Origin: Porpolomopsis calyptriformis
Lineage: Eukaryota > Basidiomycota > Agaricomycetes > Agaricales > Hygrophoraceae
Assembly (NCBI GenBank): GCA_951640195.1
Contig: OX621172.1
Location: forward strand, 1,054,001-1,118,000
Length of the DNA: 64,000 bases
Direction: 5' to 3'
Part shown: positions 20,028 through 33,671 of the stretch, piece by piece
How the letters are laid out: the number at the start of each line of letters is the position of its first letter
How positions within the stretch are numbered: position 1 is the stretch's first letter
Made by a program: the position numbers and the translations under genes
The notes under the pieces: model-generated
Database searches by the model: none
What the model was told of the DNA's origin: nothing
What the model saw: the letters and a program-made list of their open reading frames with translations, nothing else

Positions 20028-23000
20028 TTAGCTTAGAGGCTCATCGACATCTATAGGCTCCGTGTCCTTGGAAGCAGCGTCCCGGGCCATCCGTCTATCA
20101 ATCAAGAATATCTCGATACGAGCTTTTAATTGAAGATCTGGAAGGCGGTCATTAACAGCTAACAATATTTAGAGACGAAGACTGACCAGGAATGACCTCC
20201 TCTATCGTGAGGGGCATACGGTTAAAGGGATCCTTAGAATCTGATAGGAGGTGAGACTTGATGGTAGAGCGGTCCACAATTGTCCGGGAAGTCGGCAGGA
20301 GGACTGGATTCTGCATCACTGTAAACATCAACGGGTCTACAAAACGTCAGTCAACGAGGGCATGACAAAATTAAACGAGCAGCCCACCAAGGAATTCTTC
20401 TGGGATGTCCCCCATATCATCTTCTTCCTCCAGCATGGCCTTGGCTACTTCCACCTTTGCAACAAATGAGTACAACCTTTCCAAGTCGGATTCCGATTTC
20501 AATGCTTTGCCTCGAGCTATACCAGCAGCACGTTCAAACAGTTCTTTTCGGTAACTGCGCCCATCTCCAGCAACAGCTTTCACAAAGGCTTCCTCTTCGC
20601 TCAAGTTGAGAAAAATCTCGATAATGTCACTCAATAACTCCTTTGGGTTGAATTTGAGCTTTTCTGGTTCCTTGACAATCAGATTCCGGCATCGCGGACC
20701 CGCTAAGGCATCCAAATTGTAGTCCAACATGGCAGCGAGACGATCGACAATCTCGGGCATCATGAAGGGGGCCTTGGTCTGGGCAGTGAAGTCTTTCAAA
20801 AGGGCAACAGTCGAGCTCCCCAAGGTCGTGTACCCCGACGCATGCTGTTCAAGTTGCCGAAGGGTCTGTTCGCGTTCTCGGCGATACTCCAGAGATTTCG
20901 ATGTCCAGACAGCGGTATCTTCCATCTCGGACTGGATGCTGTGAATTTGGGAAAGCTCGCTGAGCGACTCGTTCATGAGGTAAGTAACATCGTTAATCAT
21001 GAGGTTCACGAAACGGACGAATTTATCGACATTTCTGACCGCAGCGATATGAGAATGACCACATTGATAAGTGTTCTAACGCACCGTGCTTCAAGTTCAA
21101 GTGCTTCCCGATGGGCTGGATTATCCCATATTACTCCAAGGACGTGTGCTATGTTTCGGCTAGAGTTGCATAAATTTCTGATTATTTCGGACAAGAGTAA
21201 GCACTCACCGGGCATCTGTTAGAATGGGATCCCATGCTTAATAATAGATAGAGCGACCAAGATTGAACGCACTGAATTTGTCGTAAAATTGCGAGCTTGC
21301 GCCTGTCTGTTCAACCTCTGATCCCAGTGAAAGGTCAAGAAACAACTCTTCATTCAAAAAGTAACTCTGCTTACCAATATAAAAATGCATCAAAGCCGGC
21401 ATGAGGTACTTCAAGGCCATTGGATGGCTGTTCACCTGCTCTCCTAGGATGCCATTCCGATCACGACCGTACCAAGTCCCAAAGAAAAGAACCTATATAA
21501 ATTAGTCAGAAGAGGCTTTCGATTCCATAGCTAGCTGGCTACGTCGTTTATCTTCGACTTCAGGAAGGGGTTCTTGATGTACCACGTCGATGTTAAAAAC
21601 GTTAGAACAAACAGAAGCAATTCCGTTTTTCCAGAGAGCTCAAAACTGTCCGGTGCGTTCCTAGAGACGTAACACGTGAGAAGAAATGAAGGTGTAAAGC
21701 CGACGCACGTACTGCAAAATGAAGGAGAGAAAATCGACAACGTCTTCCAAAGCATACTCGGGAAGGATATTGAAGGCCATGGGTACTTCTTTTGGTAGTG
21801 GTAGCCTAACGATACAAAATTTAGGGATATGAGGCAGCCAATGTATATTGCCTCACGGTGGGGGAGGAAAAGGATGCAGCCTGTTGGGGTCAACTTGGCG
21901 AATCAACCACGTAGAAAGAAAGGTGGTAAAACCAATAGATCGGAAAACGAATTCAGGCTCTAGTAATTCGGCCTGATAAGCCAATTGCTGCGCCTGAATC
22001 TTGCCCATCTCGGTCTAAAAATAGAAAATCATTTATTTGAGAAGGGAGGCTGCCACATGCGAATAGTTACCTTAACCATATTGATGGCCGCCTCCGTTCG
22101 TGCTTGAAGCGGCGACTGTTCTGGAGTGTCAAAGGATGAATGCTTTGTGTACTGGTTATCTTACCCCCATCCACGAACCATCTCCATTCAATCTCTCAAG
22201 ATGCCGCTGAAGTTCGTGCGCGTGCTTTGCCAAGTCGTTGAATGACTGCATGGTGCGTAGATACCCATAATGGCTCATTGCGATCGTAAGAAAGAATATT
22301 TCCGAGATAAAGTTTGTTGGGGCAACTTTTCCGGACCGGTGAGCAAGCCATCAACACGATGAATGATGGTGGTTACCGCTTGAAGAACGAATTGACTCCT
22401 CCCATTCCGCAGCGTCCTCAAGGGTGGCGTTAATTCTGGTTTCATCCTTTAGGTCGATACGCGAGGAATGCACATAATATAATGGATCAACTCGGTCCAT
22501 CTAAACGGTATAATAAGTCGGGAGCAACCCCAGGTTAACAACAAGTCTGTACCTTAGTATAACTGGCGTCCATGAAAGGCTCTGCAAAGCGGAGCATGAC
22601 ACTCTGGAGATTCATCATGAAGCTATCTGTAGCGACAGTTTCAGGTTCGACCTGCCAAGAAGTTGACGTTAGAGACGGCGTAAAATCAGGCAGAGTTATG
22701 CCCTTGCCTGCATGCCCGCACGCTTTTTGTTTAAGGACACCACCCTGGCGAAATACTGCAATACTGCCTCTCGCGACTCGGGAGATGCTCTGACGATTGC
22801 ATTGAATGTTTGGAACAGTGAAGACTGTAGCGAAATGCATCAGGATAAGCAATTGGGAGGTTTGATTTAGATTTGACCTGGAGACTCTTTAGCGTTCCTC
22901 TGAGGCTGGCAAAGGACGATTGAATGTCATTCCTTGAACGTTTCTCGGGTTCCGAAAAATAATTGAAGGGTATGGAGGGCTAGCAGAATTATTAATATCG

Positions 23001-24479
23001 CGAACCAGTCAGGACAGTAAGAAAATTATCACCCATTCTCTGCCAAAAAGGCCGAGTCTACATAGGGGACCCAACAAAGAAAGTCGCTCAAAATCTGCGG
23101 CTGTTGCCGCTGGCGGGTTCCACTGCTCCATCCGGGTGATCATAATCGCAAAACTTTTAATAGAGACGAGGGCCTCAAGACCTCCTAAGACGCCTCGCCA
23201 ACTTGCATCAGTGCCACCGAGACCCTCCGGTTGGGACAAGCATGGATGAAAGAGTAACTCAAGAACAACGGGGCCAAGGATCCCTTCGATCTCATTGGTG
23301 GGTTCAAATCTGCGCGCAAGGTCTTGGAGAAGACCCTCAATGTCAGCGGGAGCAAGAGTGTCCGGGGTAGACGTCGGCATAGAGAGGGGAGAAGTAGAAA
23401 AGGCTGACAACGATAATAAAGATGCAACGAGCTCCGGTGGACCCAAAGGTCGGCTGAAAGCAAGATTCCTGTGTCGGAACGGGAGCATCACCAAGTAGGT
23501 GAGAATGACTTACCCTGACGGTTGAGGGAACATGTTGGGTTCTTGGAGAGTGAGACCAAGATAACTAATAAGTAGATCTTGAACCTTTTCGAGCTTGACT
23601 ATTGCAGCTTGTGTATCGGCAGGAGCATAACCCTGTATAGATATAAAATATGTTTTGGCATTTGGATCCATATAATTAAATCAAAGTTGGAAACCTGCTT
23701 CAAGAGTGCGCTTCGTGCTGAATTTGAACGTTTCCAACACCCGGTCAGATATTCAAAAGTTGTCTGTTGCGGAGGAAGCGAGGAGAGGACAGGTAAATAG
23801 TCCAAATCATCCCTAATGTCAGGTCATCATCTAGCAAAAACTTGCCTTGGAGATCAACTCACGACATAGATTGGGGGTCGAGGTCCAGTCTAGCGATTAA
23901 GAGACTGTCTGCGATATCTGCACCTAAACGCAAGCTGCCGGTCTGACCTGTAGACGTTACGTGGGCACTCGGTATATACTGCCGGAAAAAACATACCCGA
24001 TCTTTCTGCTTCTAACTCGACAGCAAGACTTTTTAGCCACACGACATTATAGCCGCTTCCTTGAGCCTCGCCTCTCTGTGGATAATGCAGTCAGTCGAGC
24101 ACATTAGACGGGGGAAGTGAAGAAACCATACGTCTAGCGTGACATTGAAAATACGACCGACGGTTGAGTGTTCCCAACTTGCTAAGTCAAGTTTCGCTAG
24201 CGCTCTCTTCTTCAAAGGAACATGCAAGTCGGTTAGAGGTTGCGAGGGTTGCTTTACGGTCTGTAAAGGAATGACCCGAGAAGGCGTCGGCTTGGGCGGT
24301 GGAGATGGAACGCTGGCTGTCGATGACTCTCCGGATGAGGCGGAAGGGGTGATATTCTGGAACTTGGCAAACCGCTTCATGCGCATCTAAATAGTGAGAT
24401 AAATAAAATGGCGCTGGTACCTCTGGTGAACCGTACATACGCGATCTGCATCATCCTGGGGGTTGTTGTCTCCAGTCAT
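20028..24479 (-). CDS. UFD2: Ubiquitin conjugation factor E4 (UFD2), U-box ubiquitin ligase
   Basis: This is a multi-exon gene from [13 protein letters not shown] (24479, intron, then [15 protein letters not shown]) to [10 protein letters not shown] (20028). The Ufd2 core is seen in successive exons: [14 protein letters not shown] region with [24 protein letters not shown]-like segments, [50 protein letters not shown], and [24 protein letters not shown]. The C-terminal U-box reads [42 protein letters not shown]. Ufd2 extends ubiquitin chains together with Cdc48 in proteasomal degradation. Individual exon limits in 21.4-24.0 kb were not all worked out. The stop of EAF7 is 170 bp upstream on the same strand. 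Confidence 0.93.
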
Positions 24480-24649
24480 CACGATGTTGAGGGCAAAGAC
24501 TGGGAATGTCACGTGGTATAATAGTGGCAATTCCAATTAAAATCAAGAATTCATCTCACTGAATCTGGCAAAGGGAAGATATCGAATACAACAACGGAGT
24601 GGAAGACTGAAAACAGGATACAATGCAGTAAAGGTTCAACGTTCATTAA

Positions 24650-25553
24650 TCATCTCTTCCGTTTTTTGGAAAGACGAGCTGTGTTCCCCGCGGTAGTGGC
24701 GGCGGCGGCGGCAGCAGCAGCCCTTGTTCTCCCTGCAACGGCAGCTTTTCTTCCGGGTTTTGGTATCTTATTACGAGCTGGTTTGGAGGCAGATGGCTCT
24801 GCAAACGCTGCATTTTAGGCAAAAAACATTTGCAAAAATATCTCATAACATTCACCTGGCGAAGAATCATGCGCTGTTAAATCATTTTCTGCATACTCGG
24901 TCCCACCATCAGTGCCTGTTACCACACTCCCTCTCGGTGTTGGAGCGTCTTCGTCTCCACTCTCCTGTGTCAGAGCACTGCTGTCGCTGTCTCCTCCCAC
25001 CAAGCCCGCCATATCCGCTTTACTCTTCCCCCGTCGCGTTTTCCGGCCGCCATTGGCTTTCAGACGTACGGATGGTGAAGGAGCAGGGGAAGAGGGTGGG
25101 GATGCGGTACCACGTATCCGACGAGATGACATAAGCGCTTCAAACGAGTCGTCGGGTGGCAGAGTGTATTCCTGGCGGAAGAAGGGATGGATAGACAAGT
25201 TTGCAGACGCGGAGGGAGAAGGTATGGACGGTGGTGTCGATTGACTTGAGCTAGGGTAATCGTAACCATCTATCTCCTTTGGTGAAGTCAATCCAACAGC
25301 ATACCGTTGAGAAACAGAAACTCACTAGACTCTCGAGAGCATCCAAGTTATAGCAGCTTCGTAGTTTCGCCCAGATATCATCTATTGAAACCGAATAGCC
25401 CGTATCCTTCCGGATTGCGTTACGAATAGCCAGGACGTGAAAATGGCGATGAATTCCAACAGGTCTTGATCGCATGAGGGAACGAAAGAAAGAGATTTCG
25501 CCCTCTGGGGTGTCGAGGAAGGGAGATGAAGAGCTATCTTCAGCAGCTATCAT
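24650..25553 (-). CDS. EAF7: NuA4 histone acetyltransferase subunit EAF7 (MRGBP-like)
   Basis: Three exons (25553-25326, 25276-24856, 24807-24650) join in phase for 268 aa. The conserved EAF7 domain lies at residues 15-75: EGEISFFRSLMRSRPVGIHR, HFHVLAIRNAIRKDTG, DIWAKLRSCYNLDALESLE. The rest is a disordered Ser/Pro-rich tail with two basic patches (NGGRKTRRGKSK; ending SKKRKR) and an Ala run, fitting a chromatin subunit. In yeast Eaf7 forms the Eaf3/5/7 module of NuA4. It is divergent from the uL22 gene across 223 bp. Confidence 0.93.
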
Positions 25554-25776
25554 GGCAGGCGACGGATCCTTGCATGGACTTGAGCAGATTGATGAGTGCT
25601 CATAAAGAAATGAGGTTAACCCCTGGATAGGATGCGTATGGTTACATTAACCGGTAATTATGGCCTTGGGAGTCTCCCGGGTCCGACATTATTTGGTCGT
25701 GTATCCCTCTATGCGGTGGCTTGAACCTTAATTTTGTTGTAGCACCCAACACGTCTTCAACATTTAATAGTTCAAT

Positions 25777-26618
25777 ATGGGTGAGTGTTCATCGTCCCCA
25801 GCGTCCTCTTCTTACATTGCCCTCGTCCAGTTCGTTACGCCGCAGCCGCTCAAGCTCCCAACCCCGAAAAAAGTATGAAAATACTGCCTTGAAAAGCCGG
25901 CACAAGACTGATTTTCTCAATATCAGCCTCTCGGGCTCGCGGTGAATACCTGCGCACTCATTTTAAGAACATGCGCGAAGTTGCGGCCGCACTAACGGGT
26001 ACAGCGTTCAATCGATTATTCGTGAATTGTTCACAGATGAACAATATCCAGGCCTCAAACTCACCAAGGCTTACGCCTATCTTAACAACGTCAAAGAACA
26101 CAAGCAGGTTATTCCGTTTCGGCGGTTCTCTGGCGGCGTCGGACGGACAGGTCAAGCGAAGCAGTTTAAAGCAACTCAAGGCGTGTCTCGCTCTCATTAA
26201 AGATCTATTCATATCTCATAATATCCTAGGACGTTGGCCCGAGAAATCTGTTAAATTCATGCTGCGCTTGTTGAAGAACGCCGAGTCAAACGCAGACGCA
26301 AAAAACCTCGAGCTGGACGATCTTTTCATCAAAAGTATCGTCGTCCAACAAGCTCCAGTGCGTCGGCCTCGTATACAGCATCGTTTTGCATTTCTTGATG
26401 ATTCTCTCACATAGAAAACGCGTCGTCGCACATACCGTGCTCACGGTCGCATCAACCCTTACATGGGTCATCCAACACACTTGGAAATAATTCTCGCCAC
26501 GACTGATACACAAGTAGAAAAAAGCAAGGATAAGACTGCAGTTGCTACTTCCTCCCTTTCCGGCTTGAACAGACGACAAGTTGCCAGAAGACGCATCGAA
26601 GCAGCCCGTTCCTCGTAG
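25777..26618 (+). CDS. RPL17: 60S ribosomal protein L17 (uL22)
   Basis: Exons 25777-25780, 25831-25872, 25927-25998, 26052-26180, 26230-26357 and 26415-26618 keep phase and give 192 aa. The sequence follows uL22 closely: [77 protein letters not shown]. The first exon is only ATGG, common for fungal ribosomal protein genes. The fourth intron (26181-26229) begins GC rather than GT; no GT donor restores the frame. The C-terminal extension ends RRIEAARSS. Confidence 0.96.
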
Positions 26619-26982
26619 ATTTGCGATTTAGTACGAGAGCTGCTTTGAGCTGGTGCGCTGATGCCCTGCCTGTTGGTTGTGGGTTAAAGAATGATTTGTA
26701 TCACACCCTGCCTTAATTCATGCAAGTTATCAGCCTTGGAAAATAGTCGCACTAATTTGTACGCACCAATAAGGGAAGTTGCATGAACGACAACATCGAT
26801 AACAAGTCCCAAGACATTTAAAAGGAAAAGAGCGTTGTAAGGCGAGCAATGCTGGAGTCGGGGATTATGATCGGGGACACAACTTTCAGATGTCAGCGGA
26901 TCCGCTCAATTCCCTTGGTTCCAAAAGGACACTGAAAATAAAGTCTGAGTCTCGCGTGACAACAATCTCAAAATGCGGAGCC

Positions 26983-29643
26983 TCACCTCTTCGCTTGCAA
27001 CTCTTGCATGAGGGTTTCTTCGTCTTGGCGTTCCAAGTTCATAAAGTCGCGGAAAGCGTAGTCAAACCACATTTGAAGATACTCGACTCGCGCAAGCTTG
27101 TACGGAATATGGCACAGCTCCATAACTGCTCGCAGGCTGAGATTGATATCACACAGGTCAGGGAATTCGCTTGAAGGCCTCACCTCGAACAGTCTTCGCA
27201 ACAACGCGATAATTCGATACATTGATCACCAACTTCTTCTTTTCCGGACAAAGTTCGACGGAAGGAGCCACTACTTTTGTCGCATAGATGTCACGGACCA
27301 GGACATCTGCAATGAAACAGCATCAGTTCGCAACTCAAACTAAAGAGTTTACAACCACATGGACGCACGTAACAAAGGGACGGCTGGCATTTCACTGGAT
27401 TGAATGGCATCCCGATAATTACAATAATTCTTCGTTGAATCAAAAAGATTCTTCAGCTGTTCGTATGAACGTTTGTAAGTTCGGAAAACTTCCTGGGAAG
27501 ACAGTGGCGTGCTGTGTGAGGGAAGGCCAACTTGAGAAATTCTCATGAACACGAACCGTCCTTGTATGTCTCAGCCGAAATATACACGGGTTGTCAATCG
27601 CACTGAGTATTGACAGCGCAATGCTGAAATTCCGCAGCCGAACGCAGATCTAAGTGTATGTCAGGCCATACAGAAAGGAAGCCATATGAATATATTTACC
27701 GAAGCCAGGTTAAGCCAGAACACCATTACCACGGCACGGGTTGCAGGCGTTGGCCTGGCAAGGATAGTATGCATACACAAGAAAAATAAGGCCTTCTCAA
27801 AAGATATTACAGCCGTGACCCGCTGAGCAACTTGATCATCCTTTTTCTCCTTCCCTCGCCACAACGTTACAGCGTCTTCAGGGTCGATGAGGCAGTACAA
27901 GTGAGACACCCTCAACGTCAATTGACGGGCCAACTCTTCACGCCCGCTTGAGGTATGGAAATCTAGAATATCAACCCCGACGAAATCGCCTTGGCACATA
28001 TCCCCCTTCAAAGAGTGGTTAAAGCCCGTCGGACTCGCCTCTTTCAACTTCAAAGCCATCTCCGCGATTTTCGTCCTCCTTTGTACACGACGTCCGCGAT
28101 AACCCTCGCCATAGGCAGCACATGCCGCAAGAGCTTCTGTGAGTTTCGAGGTCAATCTAAATGGTAGATCCTTGGCGAGACGTTGGAAGGTGAAAGCAAG
28201 AAGAGGCTCGAATATTTCCTGGTCCATATCTCTGCGCCAGTGCAGATCCAGCCATGTATGCAGAATCTTAGCGACACGAAGCTTCACGAACAATGCTTCC
28301 TTCGTCCACACGCGCAGCTGAGCATCAGACAAAGGACCAGGAGGTTCTTCGTCGTATCGACGCAAAAGTCCCTCGAACACTTCCACAGGTGAACTAAAGA
28401 ACCGAAAGCACACAAAAAACATGTCAGTGAATTCACTGTCCGTAACACACTCCTTTGAGGTGAGCAATGTGAGGAGGGCCGGGAGCGAAGCCTTCGTAAC
28501 AATATCGTCACTGTTAACGTGTATATCGAATGCATCACCTGCCGGCCGAGGCATGTGAACATCGCGCTCTGGTGCATCAGGGTCTGGGAATATAAAGAGC
28601 AAGTCGGGTACGTTGTGCCTGGGACTGGTTTTCGTCTGGGACAACAGATCTGTATCTCCTTTGCTTCCCTGGCTGGTACCCGTGGCCCAGAGTGTTTCCA
28701 AATCGCTCCAGGATTGACAGCGATCCAGAGGAATGGGAAGGGCGGAGTGGGTATCGAGAAAGTTCAACCAAGGTAGGGTCCCCCGCAAGCTGAGGGATGG
28801 TAGACGGACTTTGCCCATGCGAGCCAAGGAACGAGCCAGTATGGATGGTCTTCTTGTGGAAGAAGGCGCGGGGGCAGAAGCACCATCCTTTCGGTCCATC
28901 GACAGCGGACTCTCTCCGTTGTTGGTGGCTTTGGGCATGGTTGGCGAGGCAGTGGCGCGCGATTTCGGTGGTGGACTGTCCGAAAGTGGCACAGTAATAC
29001 CCCCATCGGCACGTTCAGATCCCTCAAATGTCATCTCCTCAGGCAATCCCGGTAACGGCTTCCTACAAATTATGGCATATTCGGCAATCCGCAGAAAGTC
29101 CTTCAGACTGGCTATAATTCTTTCCAGCAGCTCACCAGCCACACGAATTCTTTCTTTAACATCCACGTCAGAAAAATTCGTGTGGCTTTGGCTCGTATGA
29201 GAGACGAACAAATCCTTGGCGAACAACACGCCACGCAGGGCTGACTGGAAAGCAGAATCAAGTCGAACATCGGGAGGTAACCGCTCCATAGAATTCATCA
29301 AGGCGTCTAAGTATTGGACAAACACGCCAGCAATGGCACGGACTTGTTCCATAGTATGACTCTCCTTGAGAAGGCGCGCTAGGGCTGTTGGCTTAAAAAT
29401 AGTCGGCAAGGCCTGTTCTAAGTCGAATCTAGAGATGGGAAAAACCCGAAGATTGGATATTGCCACATCTTGACCACCAATGGTCATATGTTTGATTGTG
29501 CGCAAGGAGCGACGCTTCTTGCGGTTCTTGGTCTTCGTAACATTGTGACGGAGAGAGGGTAGTGCAGATGAGGCTGGGGAAACCAGTTTCTCCCTGGCCA
29601 GCGGTCGGGGTCGGCTTATTCGCGGGTTGGTATGAGTAGACAT
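26983..29643 (-). CDS. Ras guanine-nucleotide exchange factor (RasGEF_N + CDC25 domain)
   Basis: The first exon (29643-27700) encodes a basic N-terminus, a Ser/Pro-rich linker and the RasGEF N-terminal motif region (LPALLTLLTSKECVTDSEFTDMFFVC split across it, then VFEGLLRRYDEEPP and LRVAKILHTWLDLHWRRD). The catalytic CDC25-homology domain follows: DILDFHTSSGREELARQLTL, SHLYCLIDPEDAV, and in later exons NFSIALSILSAIDNPCIFRL, YKRSYEQLKNLFDSTKNYCNY and PDLCDINLSLRAVMELCHI. It ends YAFRDFMNLERQDEETLMQE before the stop at 26983. It should load GTP onto a Ras-family GTPase. Small exons between 27.0 and 27.7 kb were recognised by content but not all boundaries were resolved. Confidence 0.92.
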
Positions 29644-29739
29644 ATTGAAGGAAGCTTAACAGATGTTGAGAGGGAGCTTGGAAGGATGACGTTATCAAAT
29701 AAGGACCAGATAGTCACTTGGGCGTGCCACAAGCTGAAC

Positions 29740-29949
29740 TCAATGCATCCCTGAGAAGTTGCCGAAAATGCATTCAATCTGGATTGTGGCAGCCAGAACA
29801 ATGTGAATCGCATTTAATTGGCCAGATTTTTGTGTTTCGGGATGTACTGGCATGATGCCTTGAGAACTCTCGATGGTCTCAAAGAAGTAAATGCTGGTCA
29901 AGAGCCAATTATACACCATGTGAAATACCGTAATCTGTGATACTGTCAA
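29740..29949 (-). pseudogene. Possible relic of a basidiomycete DUF6534-type membrane protein
   Basis: A single minus-strand segment reads QITVFHMVYNWLLTSIYF, then QLNAIHIVLAATIQIECIF. It resembles the second-helix region of the DUF6534 seven-helix proteins common in Agaricomycetes. No neighbouring exons in a compatible frame were found, so it looks like an isolated remnant. The rest of the 29644-30248 gap contains no other coding signal. Confidence 0.25.
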
Positions 29950-30248
29950 TTGTGCTGACTGAGGGGCAAAGTTGATAGGGAGTAGATATATATACCTGTT
30001 TTGCAGGGGGACCTCTGGGCGTTCGCCTTTTGAGTCGAGCCCTTAGACCGGAACGCTTAGACCAGGTCCTTTCATGGGCTGGTGCTATGATCCGAAAGGC
30101 GGGTAGCCTTCAAGTTAAACGAACCGTATGCGAGAGGAGAGGACAGACGATATTTTCAGAGAGTATGCTTGCAATTGCATCAGGACCTGAAGCATAGCGG
30201 ATATTTTAGACGTTTTGGTTGGTAAAGTAGGTGTTACGTAAGGTAACG

Positions 30249-30988
30249 ATGTCCTTGACATTCTCGAAATCCATTCTTTCCAGGTATGCAACGATAAAGC
30301 ATCTAGCCGTTCCCCTTCGCGGACTGGCAGACTCTACAAAAGCCAACGCCGAGACAAAGGACATTGTACCACCTCGGGATGCGCTGAAGGATGTCGTGGT
30401 AGCCGATGTAGTTAGCGGGGCACCCGGTGAACATAATGGCGTATTCCATCGATGATTGGTCCGGATTTGCTGACTGCGTGTTAGTGGAACTCCGCCATCG
30501 CGCTGTGCGCATATATCAGCCAACCCGGAATACCATGCAGTCTGGGGACGCGAAGGAACGTTGGCAAATTGATTGGGACATTTTACAAGGCGGTGGGCGG
30601 TGGGAGAATCCCTTGATGGGATGGGCAAGTTCGTGAGTTGCCCCCTGGAATTCCTGTTCGACAAGAGTTCCTATAATTGACAAATCATTGCAGCGCTGAC
30701 TATATGCAAGGGACCCGATTGTCCTTTAGATCCAAAGAGGATGCCATACATTTTGCCGAAAAGCAAGGCGCGTTATCACCAGTCCTTCTCTTAATAGGTG
30801 GCTGACATCGTTTTAATCGCAGGATGGGATTTCTATGTGTGAGTTCCTCGTCGGAGATATTCTGCACTACCCTGTTAACATTTCTGAACTGCAGACAACC
30901 CAGTACAGTCAAGATAATTCCGCCCAAGAATTATGCAGAGAACTTCGCATACCATCCCAACAAATTGCGGATTGCTAAGACAAAGTGA
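30249..30988 (+). CDS. NDUFS4: NADH:ubiquinone oxidoreductase 18-kDa subunit (NDUFS4 / AQDQ)
   Basis: Five exons (30249-30426, 30485-30632, 30694-30767, 30823-30838, 30895-30988) give 169 aa. An N-terminal presequence rich in Ser, Arg and Lys precedes the ETC_C1_NDUFS4 domain: VRIYQPTRNTMQSGDAKERW, RWENPLMGWASSADYMQGT, SKEDAIHFAEKQGWDFYV, and the C-terminal KNYAENFAYHPNKLRIAKTK. It is an accessory subunit of mitochondrial complex I. The third intron (30768-30822) starts with GC; the only GT alternative in phase would be a 25-nt intron, too short. The gene converges on YPK1. Confidence 0.95.
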
Positions 30989-31299
30989 TTTTGTCTTACG
31001 GATCTTGGCTCAGTAGGACAAACAACCCACTATTCTTGATATCTGTGATTAGTGGATACATGGCCAGAGTGTTCTGAAAACGAGCATGACCAGAATGTTC
31101 TGTAAATATACGTGGGTGCGGCAGGTGGTATGACAGAGACTGGTCGTTACTACTATAAATAACAAACCGAATGATGCGTACGTAGTCTAAAGATTTCCTC
31201 CAGGTGGTCGAATTACTATACGGAACGAGAGCGGAAAGGCTGTTGTCGACGAAAAGCGAAAGGTGTCCAGTAAGCGGGGTAAAGTCCGGCTGATGGTAA

Positions 31300-33475
<2,176 letters not shown>

Positions 33476-33671
33476 GGATGTGTTTGATGCTGAAGATGAA
33501 GGAAGGCAAAAGAACGGGTTTAGGCATTGACCTTATTTATCCATGTCACCCTAACTGGAGCGGCCAAGCCTAACCCTGAGGCAATTGGAATAACGCGCCT
33601 CTCCTGACTGTCGACGGGGTGACTGTGACACGCCTCGCCCTTCAGCCTCGCTCTGGCATCTCGTCCGCGAA

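Noticed and set aside
22535..22852. 105-codon minus-strand frame as a separate gene
   Set aside because: It lies inside the UFD2 gene and overlaps its exons and introns; its protein-like part is UFD2 itself.
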